A program made the translations under genes and the position numbers. Below are positions 16,596 through 24,176 of a stretch of DNA of 64,000 nt, in pieces (position 1 is the stretch's first letter; each line of letters begins with the position of its first letter). The stretch spans positions 1 through 64,000 of the forward strand of contig JBPCPW010000110.1 of assembly GCA_050998755.1 (NCBI GenBank), read 5' to 3'. The DNA comes from JAXDLW01 sp050998755. Its GTDB lineage: Bacteria > Chloroflexota > Dormibacteria > DASZGP01. The notes under the pieces are model-generated. The model had not been told where the DNA came from. It did no database searches and worked only from the letters and a program-made list of their open reading frames with translations.

Positions 16596-16807
16596 ACCGC
16601 CTGTTTGTCCTCGAGGTCCACCAGCGGCCGGCCCAGGTCACGACTGACCCATTTCGGATGCGGTGGCCTGTCGAGGGTGTCCCTGCCGGCAAGCCCGCGC
16701 GCCAGGAGTTCCGATGCCAGTCGGCCCATGCTTTTTTTTTCCTGCCGCCCTCGCTTGCGAAGATCGCTGAGAACCGAGGGGTCGAGATCCAATGTTGTCC
16801 TGGACAT
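16568..16807 (-). CDS. vapB: VapB-type antitoxin with an A9 tract
   Basis: Starting from the ATG at 16807, this 79-residue protein has an RHH-like start (MSRTTLDLDPSVLSDLRKRG) and a toxin-binding tail (DLGRPLVDLEDKQAVWDLL). An upstream ATG at 16834 would add nine residues that look non-native. Codons for Glu-Lys-Lys at residues 23-25 form a run of nine A (T9 at 16732-16740 on the plus strand), rare in this GC-rich DNA. Slippage there would frameshift the antitoxin. Confidence 0.8.
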   Translation of the reverse strand: MSRTTLDLDPSVLSDLRKRGRQEKKSMGRLASELLARGLAGRDTLDRPPHPKWVSRDLGRPLVDLEDKQAVWDLLERGD

Positions 16808-16833
16808 GATGCTTGATGTTATCGGATAGAACA

Positions 16834-17286
16834 TCAGATGATGGACGTTGACGTCAGATCCACACCCGGCTGCAGGCCGTCACCGCCAACGAGGGAGAGG
16901 TCGGGGAAGTAGGTCCGGTAGTACCCGCGATCACGGGTGAGCAGACGGTCGGCCTGAAACCGTGCGTGTGCCCCGATGACGAAGTCGCTGATGACGTGGC
17001 GGCGCAGGTCTCCCGCCCGGCGTTGGTTGTATAGCTTCCACGCCCTGCCGGCGGCGTACAGCGCGTCGAGGTGAAGCTGATCAACGGTCAGCCCTGTTGA
17101 CTGTATGAAGTCGCGAAGTTGCTGCTCGGACTCGAAGAAGGCCCCGAGTTCGGCATAGACGAGCGGGTTGATCACGATCGCGCCGGCCTGCGATGCCATC
17201 ACCAGCGCCGCCTCCGCCTCGTCGGCGTGGGGCGCACCGGGTATGAGCAGGTCGAGAAGGATGTTGGTGTCGACCGCCGTGATCAA
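16834..17286 (-). CDS. vapC: VapC toxin ending in an antitoxin-like tail
   Basis: The 150-residue PIN toxin has intact motifs: AVDTNILLDLLIPGAPH, VYAELGAFF, ISDFVIGAHA and LLTRDRGYYRTYFPDL. Toxins of this group normally end a few residues later. Here the protein continues as VGGDGLQPGVDLTSTSII, matching the toxin-binding tail of the RHH antitoxin at 14971 (GGGGLQPGVDLDD). The DNA shares 21 bp with the scar at 16075-16100. The tail may have been captured by recombination and could occupy the toxin's own active site. TTG start overlaps the stop of a 31-residue mini-antitoxin. Confidence 0.82.
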   Translation of the reverse strand: MITAVDTNILLDLLIPGAPHADEAEAALVMASQAGAIVINPLVYAELGAFFESEQQLRDFIQSTGLTVDQLHLDALYAAGRAWKLYNQRRAGDLRRHVISDFVIGAHARFQADRLLTRDRGYYRTYFPDLSLVGGDGLQPGVDLTSTSII

Positions 17287-17379
17287 TCGCCGCGCAGCTG
17301 TCCGAGCAGATCGTCAGGGTCGCTGCCTGCTGAGCTGGAACCCGTGACCTGACCCTTGCTGGTGATCGTGGTAGCCATG
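17281..17379. repeat. Two-block direct repeat of the AbrB antitoxin gene
   Basis: Bases 17281-17327 equal 18108-18154 (47 bp), and 17342-17379 equal 18298-18335 (38 bp). The intervening 143 bp of the full gene is replaced by 14 bp here, a net loss of 129 bp that keeps the reading frame. Confidence 0.9.
17283..17378 (-). CDS. Internally deleted 31-residue AbrB antitoxin
   Basis: The frame reads MATTITSKGQVT, then five junction residues, then GSDPDDLLGQLRGD and a stop. It is the first 12 and last 14 residues of the 74-residue antitoxin at 18110, joined in frame. Most of the DNA-binding hairpin is gone, but the C-terminal tail that usually contacts the toxin survives. The stop overlaps the TTG of the downstream VapC, as in an intact pair. 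The start lies 6 bp after the stop of the preceding toxin gene, so it could be co-translated. Whether it still neutralises anything is unknown. Confidence 0.7.
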   Translation of the reverse strand: MATTITSKGQVTGSSSAGSDPDDLLGQLRGD

Positions 17380-17384
17380 CCTGA

Positions 17385-17798
17385 CTAGCTGAGCACCTCG
17401 AAAGCCCGTCCCGGCCGGGGGCCGACACGGTAGATCGCGAAGTCGGAGTCAAAGCTCGCAGCTCGACTCAACCCCATCCGGTGCATCATCGCGAAGCTGG
17501 TGCGGTCGACGATGGAGAAGTCCTGGTCGGCATACCGTTCGCCGATGGTCCGAGCAACTTCGAGGTCGGCCCGAGTCACGATCTCGAGCTCGGCGACGCC
17601 GCTAAGAATCCCGTCCAGGAACCGCTCCGCTGCCCCACCTCCGAGCCTGCGTCGAAGGAGCAGCCAGGACTCGACAAGGACGTGGTCACTGGTGAGCAGC
17701 GGCTCCTGGACCGCGAGGATCTCCCTCGCCCGGCCGTTGTCAACATCACCGGAGTCTGCCGCCGCGTACCAGACCGAGGTATCGACGAACACCGTCAC
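17385..17798 (-). CDS. vapC: PIN-domain toxin VapC
   Basis: This 137-residue PIN protein has VFVDTSVWYAAADSGD, LVESWLLLRRRLG and IVDRTSFAMMHRMG. The C-terminal AASFDSDFAIYR matches the group that includes Mycobacterium VapC toxins with the SFD(D/S)DF ending. GTG start, 4-bp overlap with the RHH antitoxin. Together they form a cassette lying between an AbrB antitoxin and that antitoxin's probable toxin. Confidence 0.88.
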   Translation of the reverse strand: MTVFVDTSVWYAAADSGDVDNGRAREILAVQEPLLTSDHVLVESWLLLRRRLGGGAAERFLDGILSGVAELEIVTRADLEVARTIGERYADQDFSIVDRTSFAMMHRMGLSRAASFDSDFAIYRVGPRPGRAFEVLS

Positions 17799-18058
17799 GG
17801 ACGGCCGGCTCGACCTCCCTGAAGGTCTTTCTCGACCGCGCTGCCGACATAGTCGTCCTTGTGGTGCCGGATGTTGGAGCCGCCAGAGTCCCCCAGGTTC
17901 ATGAGCATTGATCGGTCGACGGTCGGCCGCGGGCGAGCCAGGTCCTGCGCTACAAGCCGGCGGATGTACTCGGCCAGGGAGATGTCCAGCGCCGCGGCCT
18001 TGTCCTTAGCCCGCTTGAGTTCCTCAGAGGGCAGGCTGACCTGGGACCGTGACATCAT
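17795..18058 (-). CDS. vapB: Ribbon-helix-helix antitoxin
   Basis: The 87-residue protein starts MMSRSQVSLPSEELKRAKDK, an RHH/CopG-type DNA-binding domain. It has a charged C-terminal tail ending near the toxin overlap. Two ATG codons stand in tandem at the start. The upstream DNA contains the palindrome GTATGATATAC overlapping a TATGAT box, a likely autoregulatory operator. Confidence 0.82.
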   Translation of the reverse strand: MMSRSQVSLPSEELKRAKDKAAALDISLAEYIRRLVAQDLARPRPTVDRSMLMNLGDSGGSNIRHHKDDYVGSAVEKDLQGGRAGRP

Positions 18059-18107
18059 TATGCGTATATCATACGTAGCGGGCGCGCAAATCCGCAGCCT
18101 GGGGTCC

Positions 18108-18335
18108 GATCAATCGCCGCGCAGCTGTCCGAGCAGATCGTCAGGGTCGCTGCCCGCGAGGTGCTTCAACGAGGCCCGTTGAGCGCTGAAGGCGTTCTGG
18201 CGGGCCAACTTCCTGAGGTGGAAGCCGCCCGCTACCTCAATGAAGTCGACCTGGTCCCCGGGACGGAGGCCCATGCGGTCGCGAACCCTCTTCGGCACCG
18301 TGACCTGACCCTTGCTGGTGATCGTGGTAGCCATG
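18108..18335. repeat. Full-length partner of the two-block repeat
   Basis: The 47-bp block 18108-18154 and the 38-bp block 18298-18335 flank the middle of the intact AbrB antitoxin gene. They are repeated at 17281-17327 and 17342-17379. Confidence 0.9.
18110..18334 (-). CDS. vapB: AbrB-type antitoxin separated from its toxin
   Basis: The 74-residue antitoxin has a full AbrB domain (MATTITSKGQVTVPKRVRDR, then GLRPGDQVDFIEVAGGFHLRK) and the tail GSDPDDLLGQLRGD. After its stop the TTG that would start a toxin leads only to a short frame closing within about 14 codons. Its natural toxin is probably the VapC at 16834, now about 0.8 kb downstream beyond another cassette. A TATAAT box lies 11 nt before the ATG. 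Confidence 0.85.
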   Translation of the reverse strand: MATTITSKGQVTVPKRVRDRMGLRPGDQVDFIEVAGGFHLRKLARQNAFSAQRASLKHLAGSDPDDLLGQLRGD

Positions 18336-18438
18336 GTTGGTAAGGATTATACCGTAATACCGCGTTAGTAGCACATAGCAATCCGGGAACCGCATGGTTC
18401 CTAATGTGCGGATATGAGCATATTCGCGCAGTAAGCGC

Positions 18439-18444
18439 TATTGT
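18439..18444 (+). promoter_or_regulatory. -10 box of hipBA promoter
   Basis: TATTGT lies 6 nt before the hipB ATG at 18451, again leaving no Shine-Dalgarno sequence. Near-repeats of ATATGAGCA at 18413-18421 and 18449-18457 flank the box and may be operator half-sites. Confidence 0.45.
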
Positions 18445-18450
18445 GTGCAT

Positions 18451-18699
18451 ATGAGCACTGAACTGGCCTCGCCCGACCAACCGTTTCGTATTTACACCCC
18501 AGCCTCGCTCGGTGCCGCGATTCGCCATTACCGCAAAGAGGCGGGGCTGACTCAGGCCCAGTTGGCCGAGCGATCCGGGATCAGCCGCTCCTATCTGTCT
18601 CGGCTGGAGGGTGGCCTGGAGACCGAGCAGCTGCGCAGCATCGTTGCGGTGTTCGCCCAGCTGGGGGTCCGTGCGACCGTGCAACGCGCGGACTGGTAA
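18451..18699 (+). CDS. hipB: HipB-like XRE antitoxin
   Basis: From the ATG at 18451 this is an 82-residue protein. Its helix-turn-helix of the XRE family is clear: LGAAIRHYRKEAGLTQAQLA, ERSGISRSYLSRLEGGLETEQ. HipB binds operators upstream of hipBA and forms a complex with the HipA kinase. The GTG at 18445 is a possible alternative start but overlaps the region next to the -10 box. Its stop is directly followed by the TTG of hipA. Confidence 0.88.
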   Translation: MSTELASPDQPFRIYTPASLGAAIRHYRKEAGLTQAQLAERSGISRSYLSRLEGGLETEQLRSIVAVFAQLGVRATVQRADW

Positions 18700-19959
18700 T
18701 TGTCGGATCCTCTCGCCCTCTGGCTCTACGGCCGGCGGGTCGCGCTGGTCTTCGAGGACCGGCGCCGCCTGAGGCTGGCTTATACCCAGGAGGCCCTCGA
18801 CGCGTATCCGCCAGGCACACCGCTGCTGTCGCTCTCCCTGCCGCTGACGTCCGCGAGCTTTCCCAACAGTGCCGCGCGCAGTTTCCTCGATGGCCTGCTG
18901 CCGGAGGGTGACGCGCGTCGGGTGATTGCCGAGGACCTCGGCGTACGCGCGGACGACACGATGGCACTGGCACGCTCGGTTGGCCGGGAATCCGCCGGAG
19001 CGTTGGTGATCCAGGCCGACGGCGATCCGGAGCCTGTGCCTTCGACCACGCTCACAGCAGAGCCCATCGACGACGCGCAATTGGCGACCCTGGTAGCCAA
19101 ACTCCGTTCTGCGCCCCTGGGGCTCGGGCCGCGGGTTCGGGTCTCGCTGGCGGGCGTACAGGAGAAGCTTCTGCTGACCCGCCTGACAGACGGAACGTGG
19201 GGCCGACCGGTGGACCAGACTCCATCCACCCACATCCTGAAGCCCGGGAGTGCGAGGTATCCACAAATGGTCGGGAACGAGGCATTTTGCATGCGCCTCG
19301 CCCGGGGTCTGGGGACGAAGGTGGCGGAGATCAGCACCACTGTGACGACGGCCGGGCAGGAGCTCCTGGTGGTCACGCGATATGACCGCCTGGGTGCGCA
19401 GGATGGCGGGGTGCAGCGGTTGCACCAGGAGGATTTCTGCCAGGCGCTGGGGCTTCCGCCGGCCAGAAAGTACCAGGAGGACGGCGGGCCGTCTCTGCGC
19501 CAGGTGGCGGCGGTGTTGCGGGCAAACGATCCTGACTCCCTCGAGGATCTGGTGCGCGCCGTGACTCTGAACGTGCTCATCGGCAACGGTGATGCCCACG
19601 GCAAGAACTTCTCACTGCTACACGACGAGTCCGGAAGGCTGCGGTTGGCGCCGATGTACGACCTGCTGTCGACGATGGTCTACGGCGATCGCAGGAATGC
19701 CATGTACATCGATGATGTGCGTCGCGCGGACCGGGTCACCGCCCACCGAATTTTGAACGAGGCCGACTCCTGGGGGCTTGCCCGGGGCCGAGCATCGGCG
19801 GCGGTCGCCGACATCCTTGATCGCTGGCCAGCCGCTGCGGCGACCGCAGCGGCTGCAACCCCCGGCGTGCCGCCAAGACTTCTTGAAACCCTGGAGTCGC
19901 AATCCGCGACGCTGAGCGGCAAACGCGCCGCCGCGCCAGGTGGCCGAGGCACCGCCTAG
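18700..19959 (+). CDS. hipA: HipA-type serine/threonine kinase toxin
   Basis: The 419-residue protein has the N-terminal HipA couple domain (LWLYGRRVALVFEDRRRLR). The kinase core follows, with VSLAGVQEKLLL (phosphate-binding region), the ATP-lysine in HILKPG, VTRYDR, NVLIGNGDAHGKNFSLL (catalytic loop with Asp and Asn) and APMYDLLS (the DFG-like metal Asp). In the family, HipA phosphorylates glutamyl-tRNA synthetase or another tRNA synthetase and induces dormancy. All key residues are present. TTG start directly after hipB. Confidence 0.92.
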   Translation: MSDPLALWLYGRRVALVFEDRRRLRLAYTQEALDAYPPGTPLLSLSLPLTSASFPNSAARSFLDGLLPEGDARRVIAEDLGVRADDTMALARSVGRESAGALVIQADGDPEPVPSTTLTAEPIDDAQLATLVAKLRSAPLGLGPRVRVSLAGVQEKLLLTRLTDGTWGRPVDQTPSTHILKPGSARYPQMVGNEAFCMRLARGLGTKVAEISTTVTTAGQELLVVTRYDRLGAQDGGVQRLHQEDFCQALGLPPARKYQEDGGPSLRQVAAVLRANDPDSLEDLVRAVTLNVLIGNGDAHGKNFSLLHDESGRLRLAPMYDLLSTMVYGDRRNAMYIDDVRRADRVTAHRILNEADSWGLARGRASAAVADILDRWPAAAATAAAATPGVPPRLLETLESQSATLSGKRAAAPGGRGTA

Positions 19960-20384
19960 GAGAACGGGATCAGCAGGACGGCGTCACTGCCGCCGAGGTT
20001 GAGGATTCCGCTGTCGAAGGTAGCCAGGCGGGCACCGCTCTGGCGGGCGATAGCCAGCAGGTGCGCGTCGGTGACCTGTTGGTGGCCGGTGATTCGCGTG
20101 ACATCGACGTGGGAGCCGACGACCTGCTCCACGCGGTCCGGCACGAACCTATGACCCGGCACCCCGCGCATCCTGGCCAGGAGCCCCACCGCCGCCCCAG
20201 GGCTCACGGCGGCCGGGATCGCGGAAGAGTTTGAGCTGACACGCACGAAACCAGTCTCGGTAAGGGGGGTGGTGGCCCACGGTTCTTCCCCCAACTGCCT
20301 GAACCAGGCGGTGGCCGGCGCATGGTGAACGTGGTTGGGCCACGCCAGGCTGACCAGCAGATTGACGTCCAGCAATACGGTCAC
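19956..20384 (-). CDS. vapC: PIN-domain toxin VapC
   Basis: The 142-residue toxin shows LLDVNLLVSLAWPNHVHH, LTETGFVRVSSN, VTDAHLLAIARQSG and ATFDSGI, the VapC subgroup with WPNHVHH. Its 3' end overlaps the convergent hipA stop by 4 bp. GTG start overlaps its antitoxin by 4 bp. This is the last pair of the island before gyrB. Confidence 0.9.
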   Translation of the reverse strand: MTVLLDVNLLVSLAWPNHVHHAPATAWFRQLGEEPWATTPLTETGFVRVSSNSSAIPAAVSPGAAVGLLARMRGVPGHRFVPDRVEQVVGSHVDVTRITGHQQVTDAHLLAIARQSGARLATFDSGILNLGGSDAVLLIPFS

Positions 20385-20608
20385 GTCTCTTCCAGGGCGG
20401 CCCGCACCATCTCGTCGGTGATCGCCCCGGTGTCGGGTTCAACCCGGAACGTCGGAAACGGTCCGTCCGCGTCGATCCCTGGCGCAACCGGCGCCAATCC
20501 TCGGCGCACCAGGCTTGAGACCACCGCGCCAAGGCTTCGTCGCTCCGCCCGGGCCATCGCCCTGGTCACCTGCAGGATGTCGTGGTCCAGGTTGATGGTG
20601 GTGCGCAT
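20381..20608 (-). CDS. vapB: Ribbon-helix-helix antitoxin VapB
   Basis: From the ATG at 20608 this is a 75-residue protein. It has an RHH domain (MRTTINLDHDILQVTRAMA) and a C-terminal tail FPTFRVEPDTGAITDEMVR that should bind the toxin. The longer frame extending into gyrB is not real. A TACGAT box lies 5 nt before the ATG, and the region up to gyrB at 20687 holds both divergent promoters. Confidence 0.87.
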   Translation of the reverse strand: MRTTINLDHDILQVTRAMARAERRSLGAVVSSLVRRGLAPVAPGIDADGPFPTFRVEPDTGAITDEMVRAALEET

Positions 20609-20686
20609 AGCGCATCGTAGCATCAGCATCGTGATGCGCCCTCGCCCTCTGGTAAAATCGAGGTCACTTGGAGGCTCATTTCTACA

Positions 20687-22630
20687 TTGGCTGAATCTGC
20701 CGCCAAGCTCCCTCCTGACCGGGGTAAGGGCACGTCCTACGATGCCAAGAACATCCAGGTCCTGGAGGGGCTTGAAGCAGTCCGGCGGCGACCCGGCATG
20801 TACATCGGCTCCACCGATGGCCGGGGGCTGCACCACCTTCTCTACGAGATAGTCGACAACTCGATCGACGAGGCCATGGGCGGCTTCGCGGACACCATCG
20901 TTGTCACGCTCCACGAGGACGGTGCTGCTTCGGTGTTCGACAACGGGCGCGGAATCCCGGTGGACATCATGCCCAAGCAGAAGAAGCCCGCGCTCGAGGT
21001 GGTCATGACGGTCCTCCACGCCGGCGGCAAGTTCGGCGGCGGCGGGTACAAGGTGTCTGGCGGACTGCATGGCGTTGGCATGTCGGTGGTCAACGCGCTC
21101 TCCGAAAAGGTCGAGGCGCGGGTCAAGCGCCAGGGCAAGAGTTACTACCAGGAATACCGCCGGGGTAAGGCGTTGGCCCCGCTGGCCGTCGAGGGCAAGG
21201 CCACCGAGACCGGCACGACGATCAAGTTCTACCCCGACCCCGAGGTCTTCGAGACCCTCGATTTCAAGTGGGACATCGTCGCCCATCGTCTGCGCGAGCT
21301 GGCCTTTCTCAACAAGGGCACCACCATCCAGCTGGTCGACGAGAGAACCGACAACATCCCCTACAACTTCTACTTCGACGGGGGTCTGAAGTCGTTCGTC
21401 AACCACCTCAACCGCGGCCTGGGTTCGATCAACATCCCCCCGGTCTACGTGGAGAAGGAGATCGCCGGCAACATGGTGGAGGTGGCGCTGCAGTACAACA
21501 ACGGCTTCAGCGAGAACGTCCTGGCGTTTGCCAACAACATCAACACGCTGGAGGGCGGTACCCACCTCAGCGGCTTCCGCGCCGCCCTGACCAGCAGCCT
21601 CAACAAGTACGCACGCTCGGCGCAGCTGATCAAGGAGTCGGACCCCAACCTCGGTGGCGATGACGTCCGCGAGGGGTTGACCGCCGTCATCTCAGTGAAG
21701 ATCGCCGAGCCCCAGTTCGAAGGCCAGACCAAGACCAAGCTGGGCAACTCCGAGGTCGCCGGCCAGGTCCAGTCGGTGTTCTCCGAAGGGCTCACCGAGT
21801 ACCTCATGGAGCACCCGGCCGAAGGGCGCCGGATCATCGAGAAGTCGGTCATTGCCGCCCGCGCCCGTGAGGCGGCCCGCAAGGCCCGGGACCTGGTGCA
21901 GCGCAAGTCGTTATTGGAGTCCGCCACTCTCCCCGGAAAGCTGGCCGACTGCTCTGAGCGGGACCCCCGGCTGTGTGAAATTTTTGTCGTGGAGGGCGAC
22001 TCCGCCGGGGGCAGCGCAAAACAGGGCCGCGACCGCCGCACCATGGCCATCCTGCCCTTGCGCGGCAAGATCCTCAACGTCCAGAAGGCGCGCGAGGACA
22101 AGGTGCTGGGCTCGGAGGAGATTCGCAACCTGATCACCGCGCTGGGCTGCGGCGTGGGTGAGCGCTATGACGTCGAGAAGCTGCGATACCACCGCATCAT
22201 CATCGCCACCGACGCTGACGTCGACGGCTCGCATATCCGCACCCTGCTGCTCACATTCTTCTGGCGCTACATGCACGAGCTGTTGGACCGCGGCCACGTC
22301 TACATCGCCCAGCCGCCGCTGTTCAAGATCGAGAAGGGCAAGCAGGTGGCCTACGCCTTCAGCGACGAGGAGCGGGACCGGGAGATCGCCAAGATGGGCG
22401 ACAAGGGCGCCGAGCCCAAGGTGCAGCGCTACAAGGGCCTGGGCGAGATGAACCCGGAGCAGCTCTGGGAGACCACCATGGACCCCGAGAACCGCATCCT
22501 CCTGCAGGTCACGGCCGACGACGCCGCGGGCGCTGAGCGGCTGTTCGAGACCCTCATGGGTGTCGAGGTCGACCCCCGCAAGCAGTTCATAAAGACCCAC
22601 GCCCTCTCAGTTCGCAACCTCGACATCTAG
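20687..22630 (+). CDS. gyrB: DNA gyrase subunit B
   Basis: The 647-residue ATPase subunit of gyrase is complete. The GHKL ATP site is visible in EAVRRRPGMYIGS, EIVDNSIDEA, DNGRGIP and GGLHGVGMSVVNALSE. The TOPRIM metal site is in EGDSAGGSAKQGRDR near residue 436 and in ATDADVDGSHIRTLL near 507. The C-terminus has QRYKGLGEMNPEQLWETTMDP. It lacks the extra insert of proteobacterial GyrB. The start is TTG with a GGAGG about 12 nt upstream and a TAAAAT box at 20653, so this gene has a normal leader. gyrA lies 4.5 kb downstream, with other genes between. Confidence 0.97.
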   Translation: MAESAAKLPPDRGKGTSYDAKNIQVLEGLEAVRRRPGMYIGSTDGRGLHHLLYEIVDNSIDEAMGGFADTIVVTLHEDGAASVFDNGRGIPVDIMPKQKKPALEVVMTVLHAGGKFGGGGYKVSGGLHGVGMSVVNALSEKVEARVKRQGKSYYQEYRRGKALAPLAVEGKATETGTTIKFYPDPEVFETLDFKWDIVAHRLRELAFLNKGTTIQLVDERTDNIPYNFYFDGGLKSFVNHLNRGLGSINIPPVYVEKEIAGNMVEVALQYNNGFSENVLAFANNINTLEGGTHLSGFRAALTSSLNKYARSAQLIKESDPNLGGDDVREGLTAVISVKIAEPQFEGQTKTKLGNSEVAGQVQSVFSEGLTEYLMEHPAEGRRIIEKSVIAARAREAARKARDLVQRKSLLESATLPGKLADCSERDPRLCEIFVVEGDSAGGSAKQGRDRRTMAILPLRGKILNVQKAREDKVLGSEEIRNLITALGCGVGERYDVEKLRYHRIIIATDADVDGSHIRTLLLTFFWRYMHELLDRGHVYIAQPPLFKIEKGKQVAYAFSDEERDREIAKMGDKGAEPKVQRYKGLGEMNPEQLWETTMDPENRILLQVTADDAAGAERLFETLMGVEVDPRKQFIKTHALSVRNLDI

Positions 22631-22638
22631 GCTCGCCG

Positions 22639-22836
22639 GTGAAGTCTCAGGACGAAATCAACCGGGCTGCCCTCGAGGCCCAGCGCGACTCGGCGCCGGC
22701 GCTGAAGCTCACCATCGTGGGGATCGCCGCCTGGAACACCGGTGTGCATGCCGCCGACCGCGACAGGCAACGGGCGGCCTATCGCCGGCATCTCGAAGAG
22801 AAATTTGCGATCGAGCGGGGCCCAGCTGACACCTGA
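22639..22836 (+). CDS. Small hypothetical protein
   Basis: This 65-residue frame with a GTG start begins 8 bp after gyrB and fills the gap to plsX. Codon use resembles the neighbours. No domain is recognised, and the sequence is charged with a short hydrophobic centre. It might be a real small gene of the gyrB transcript or a chance frame. Confidence 0.4.
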   Translation: MKSQDEINRAALEAQRDSAPALKLTIVGIAAWNTGVHAADRDRQRAAYRRHLEEKFAIERGPADT

Positions 22837-22870
22837 GCTCCAGCACGAACATCACGCCCGTGCCGGGCTG

Positions 22871-23878
22871 GTGAGCGCTGTACGCGTCGCCCTTGACGCC
22901 ATGGGCGGGGATAACGCGCCGGCGGCGATTGTGGCCGGAGGTCTCGCAGCGCTCGCCGCGGACCATGACATGGAGCTGCAGTTGGTCGGCCGCGAGGAGG
23001 TCGTTCGCGACCACCTGGGGGGCCCCCTCCCCGACCGCGTCACCATTGTCAACGCCACCCAGGTGGTGGAGATGGACGAGCACCCGGCGGCCGCGGTGCG
23101 CACCAAAAAAGACTCTTCGATCAACGTCGGGGCGCGACTGGTGGCGGAGGGCAACGCGGATGCCTTCGTCTCCGCCGGCAACAGCGGTGGGGTGATGGCC
23201 GCGGCGATCTTTGTCATGAAACGGCTCCCCGGTGTCGAGCGCCCTGCGCTGGTCACTCTGGTGCCCACCCGGGCCGGCACCACGCTGCTGATCGACTCCG
23301 GCGCCAACACCGACGTCAAGCCCGAGTACCTGCTGCAGTGGGCCATCCTGGGCAGTGCCTACGCCAAGAGCGTGCTTGGCGTGGCGGACCCGCGCGTCGG
23401 CCTGCTGTCCAATGGCGAGGAGGAGACCAAGGGCAACGAGCTGACACTGGCCACCCACCACTTGCTCAAGACCGCACCGGTGAACTTCATCGGCAACATC
23501 GAGGGCAAGACGATGTTTGACGATGTGGCCGACGTGGTGGTCACCGACGGCTTCACCGGCAACATCGTGCTGAAGACCATGGAGGGGCTGGCCAGCTTTG
23601 TGCTGGGCGGCATCCGCGACGCCGCCATGACCTCGATCACCGGCAAGGTCGGGGGGCTGCTGCTGCGACCCAACCTGCAGCCGCTGCGTGACAAGGCGGA
23701 CTGGCGCAAGCACGGCGGGGCGGCGCTGCTGGGAGTCAACGGAGTCTGCATCATCGCCCACGGGCGCTCGGACGAGGAGGCGGCCAAGAACGCCGTCCTG
23801 CGGGGCGCTGAGGGCGTCCGGCTGGGGCTGGTCGACGCCATGCGCGCGGCAATTTCGCACCCCGCCCCGCCGGCATAG
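22871..23878 (+). CDS. plsX: Phosphate acyltransferase PlsX
   Basis: From the GTG at 22871 this is a 335-residue protein, the normal PlsX length. It starts with ALDAMGGDNAPAAIVAGG and includes VSAGNSGGVMAAA, TDGFTGNIVLKTMEG and GVNGVCIIAHGRS, all hallmark motifs. PlsX converts acyl-ACP to acyl-phosphate for phospholipid synthesis and acts peripherally at the membrane. The frame is open further upstream, but that extension is not conserved in the family. fabF follows after one toxin-antitoxin pair, so lipid genes were probably neighbours before the insertion. Confidence 0.95.
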   Translation: MSAVRVALDAMGGDNAPAAIVAGGLAALAADHDMELQLVGREEVVRDHLGGPLPDRVTIVNATQVVEMDEHPAAAVRTKKDSSINVGARLVAEGNADAFVSAGNSGGVMAAAIFVMKRLPGVERPALVTLVPTRAGTTLLIDSGANTDVKPEYLLQWAILGSAYAKSVLGVADPRVGLLSNGEEETKGNELTLATHHLLKTAPVNFIGNIEGKTMFDDVADVVVTDGFTGNIVLKTMEGLASFVLGGIRDAAMTSITGKVGGLLLRPNLQPLRDKADWRKHGGAALLGVNGVCIIAHGRSDEEAAKNAVLRGAEGVRLGLVDAMRAAISHPAPPA

Positions 23879-23936
23879 CGGCCACCAGACGACGACGGTC
23901 CGGTCGTGGTCCGTCGGTATGTATGCCTTCATTGGC

Positions 23937-23942
23937 TAGTAT
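23937..23942 (+). promoter_or_regulatory. -10 box of leaderless vapB promoter
   Basis: TAGTAT lies 6 nt before the ATG at 23949, with no room for a Shine-Dalgarno sequence. Confidence 0.5.
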
Positions 23943-23948
23943 GTACAC

Positions 23949-24176
23949 ATGATCCGCCGTACCACCATCGAGATCGACCAGGATCTGCTCGACCGCGCCA
24001 AGAAGGCGCTGGGGGCCGGCACGACACGCGCAACCGTATCCGAGGCGCTGAGGTTGGCAGCGGAGAGCGCCGAGGATGCGCGCGCCGACCGCGCCAGCGC
24101 GCAGCGGCGATATCTGCAACAGCTCCCCTCTCACGCGGACCTGACCATCTTGGCATCGGACGACATGTGGCGGTAG
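23949..24176 (+). CDS. vapB: VapB-type RHH antitoxin
   Basis: The 75-residue antitoxin starts MIRRTTIEIDQDLLDRAKKA and continues with ATVSEALRLAAES. This is the pattern of the VapB family whose partners begin with DKSA-type PIN domains. The C-terminal tail (LTILASDDMWR) is the expected toxin-binding part. It lies between plsX and fabF. Confidence 0.87.
   Translation: MIRRTTIEIDQDLLDRAKKALGAGTTRATVSEALRLAAESAEDARADRASAQRRYLQQLPSHADLTILASDDMWR

Noticed and set aside
18232..19599. 455-residue minus-strand frame opposite hipA
   Set aside because: hipA has full kinase motifs on the other strand. The antisense frame has no family features and is a GC-bias artefact.
23906..24166. N-terminal extension of the VapC at 24167
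   Set aside because: The extension overlaps the whole antitoxin gene in another frame and has no PIN features. The GTG at 24167 gives the canonical start.
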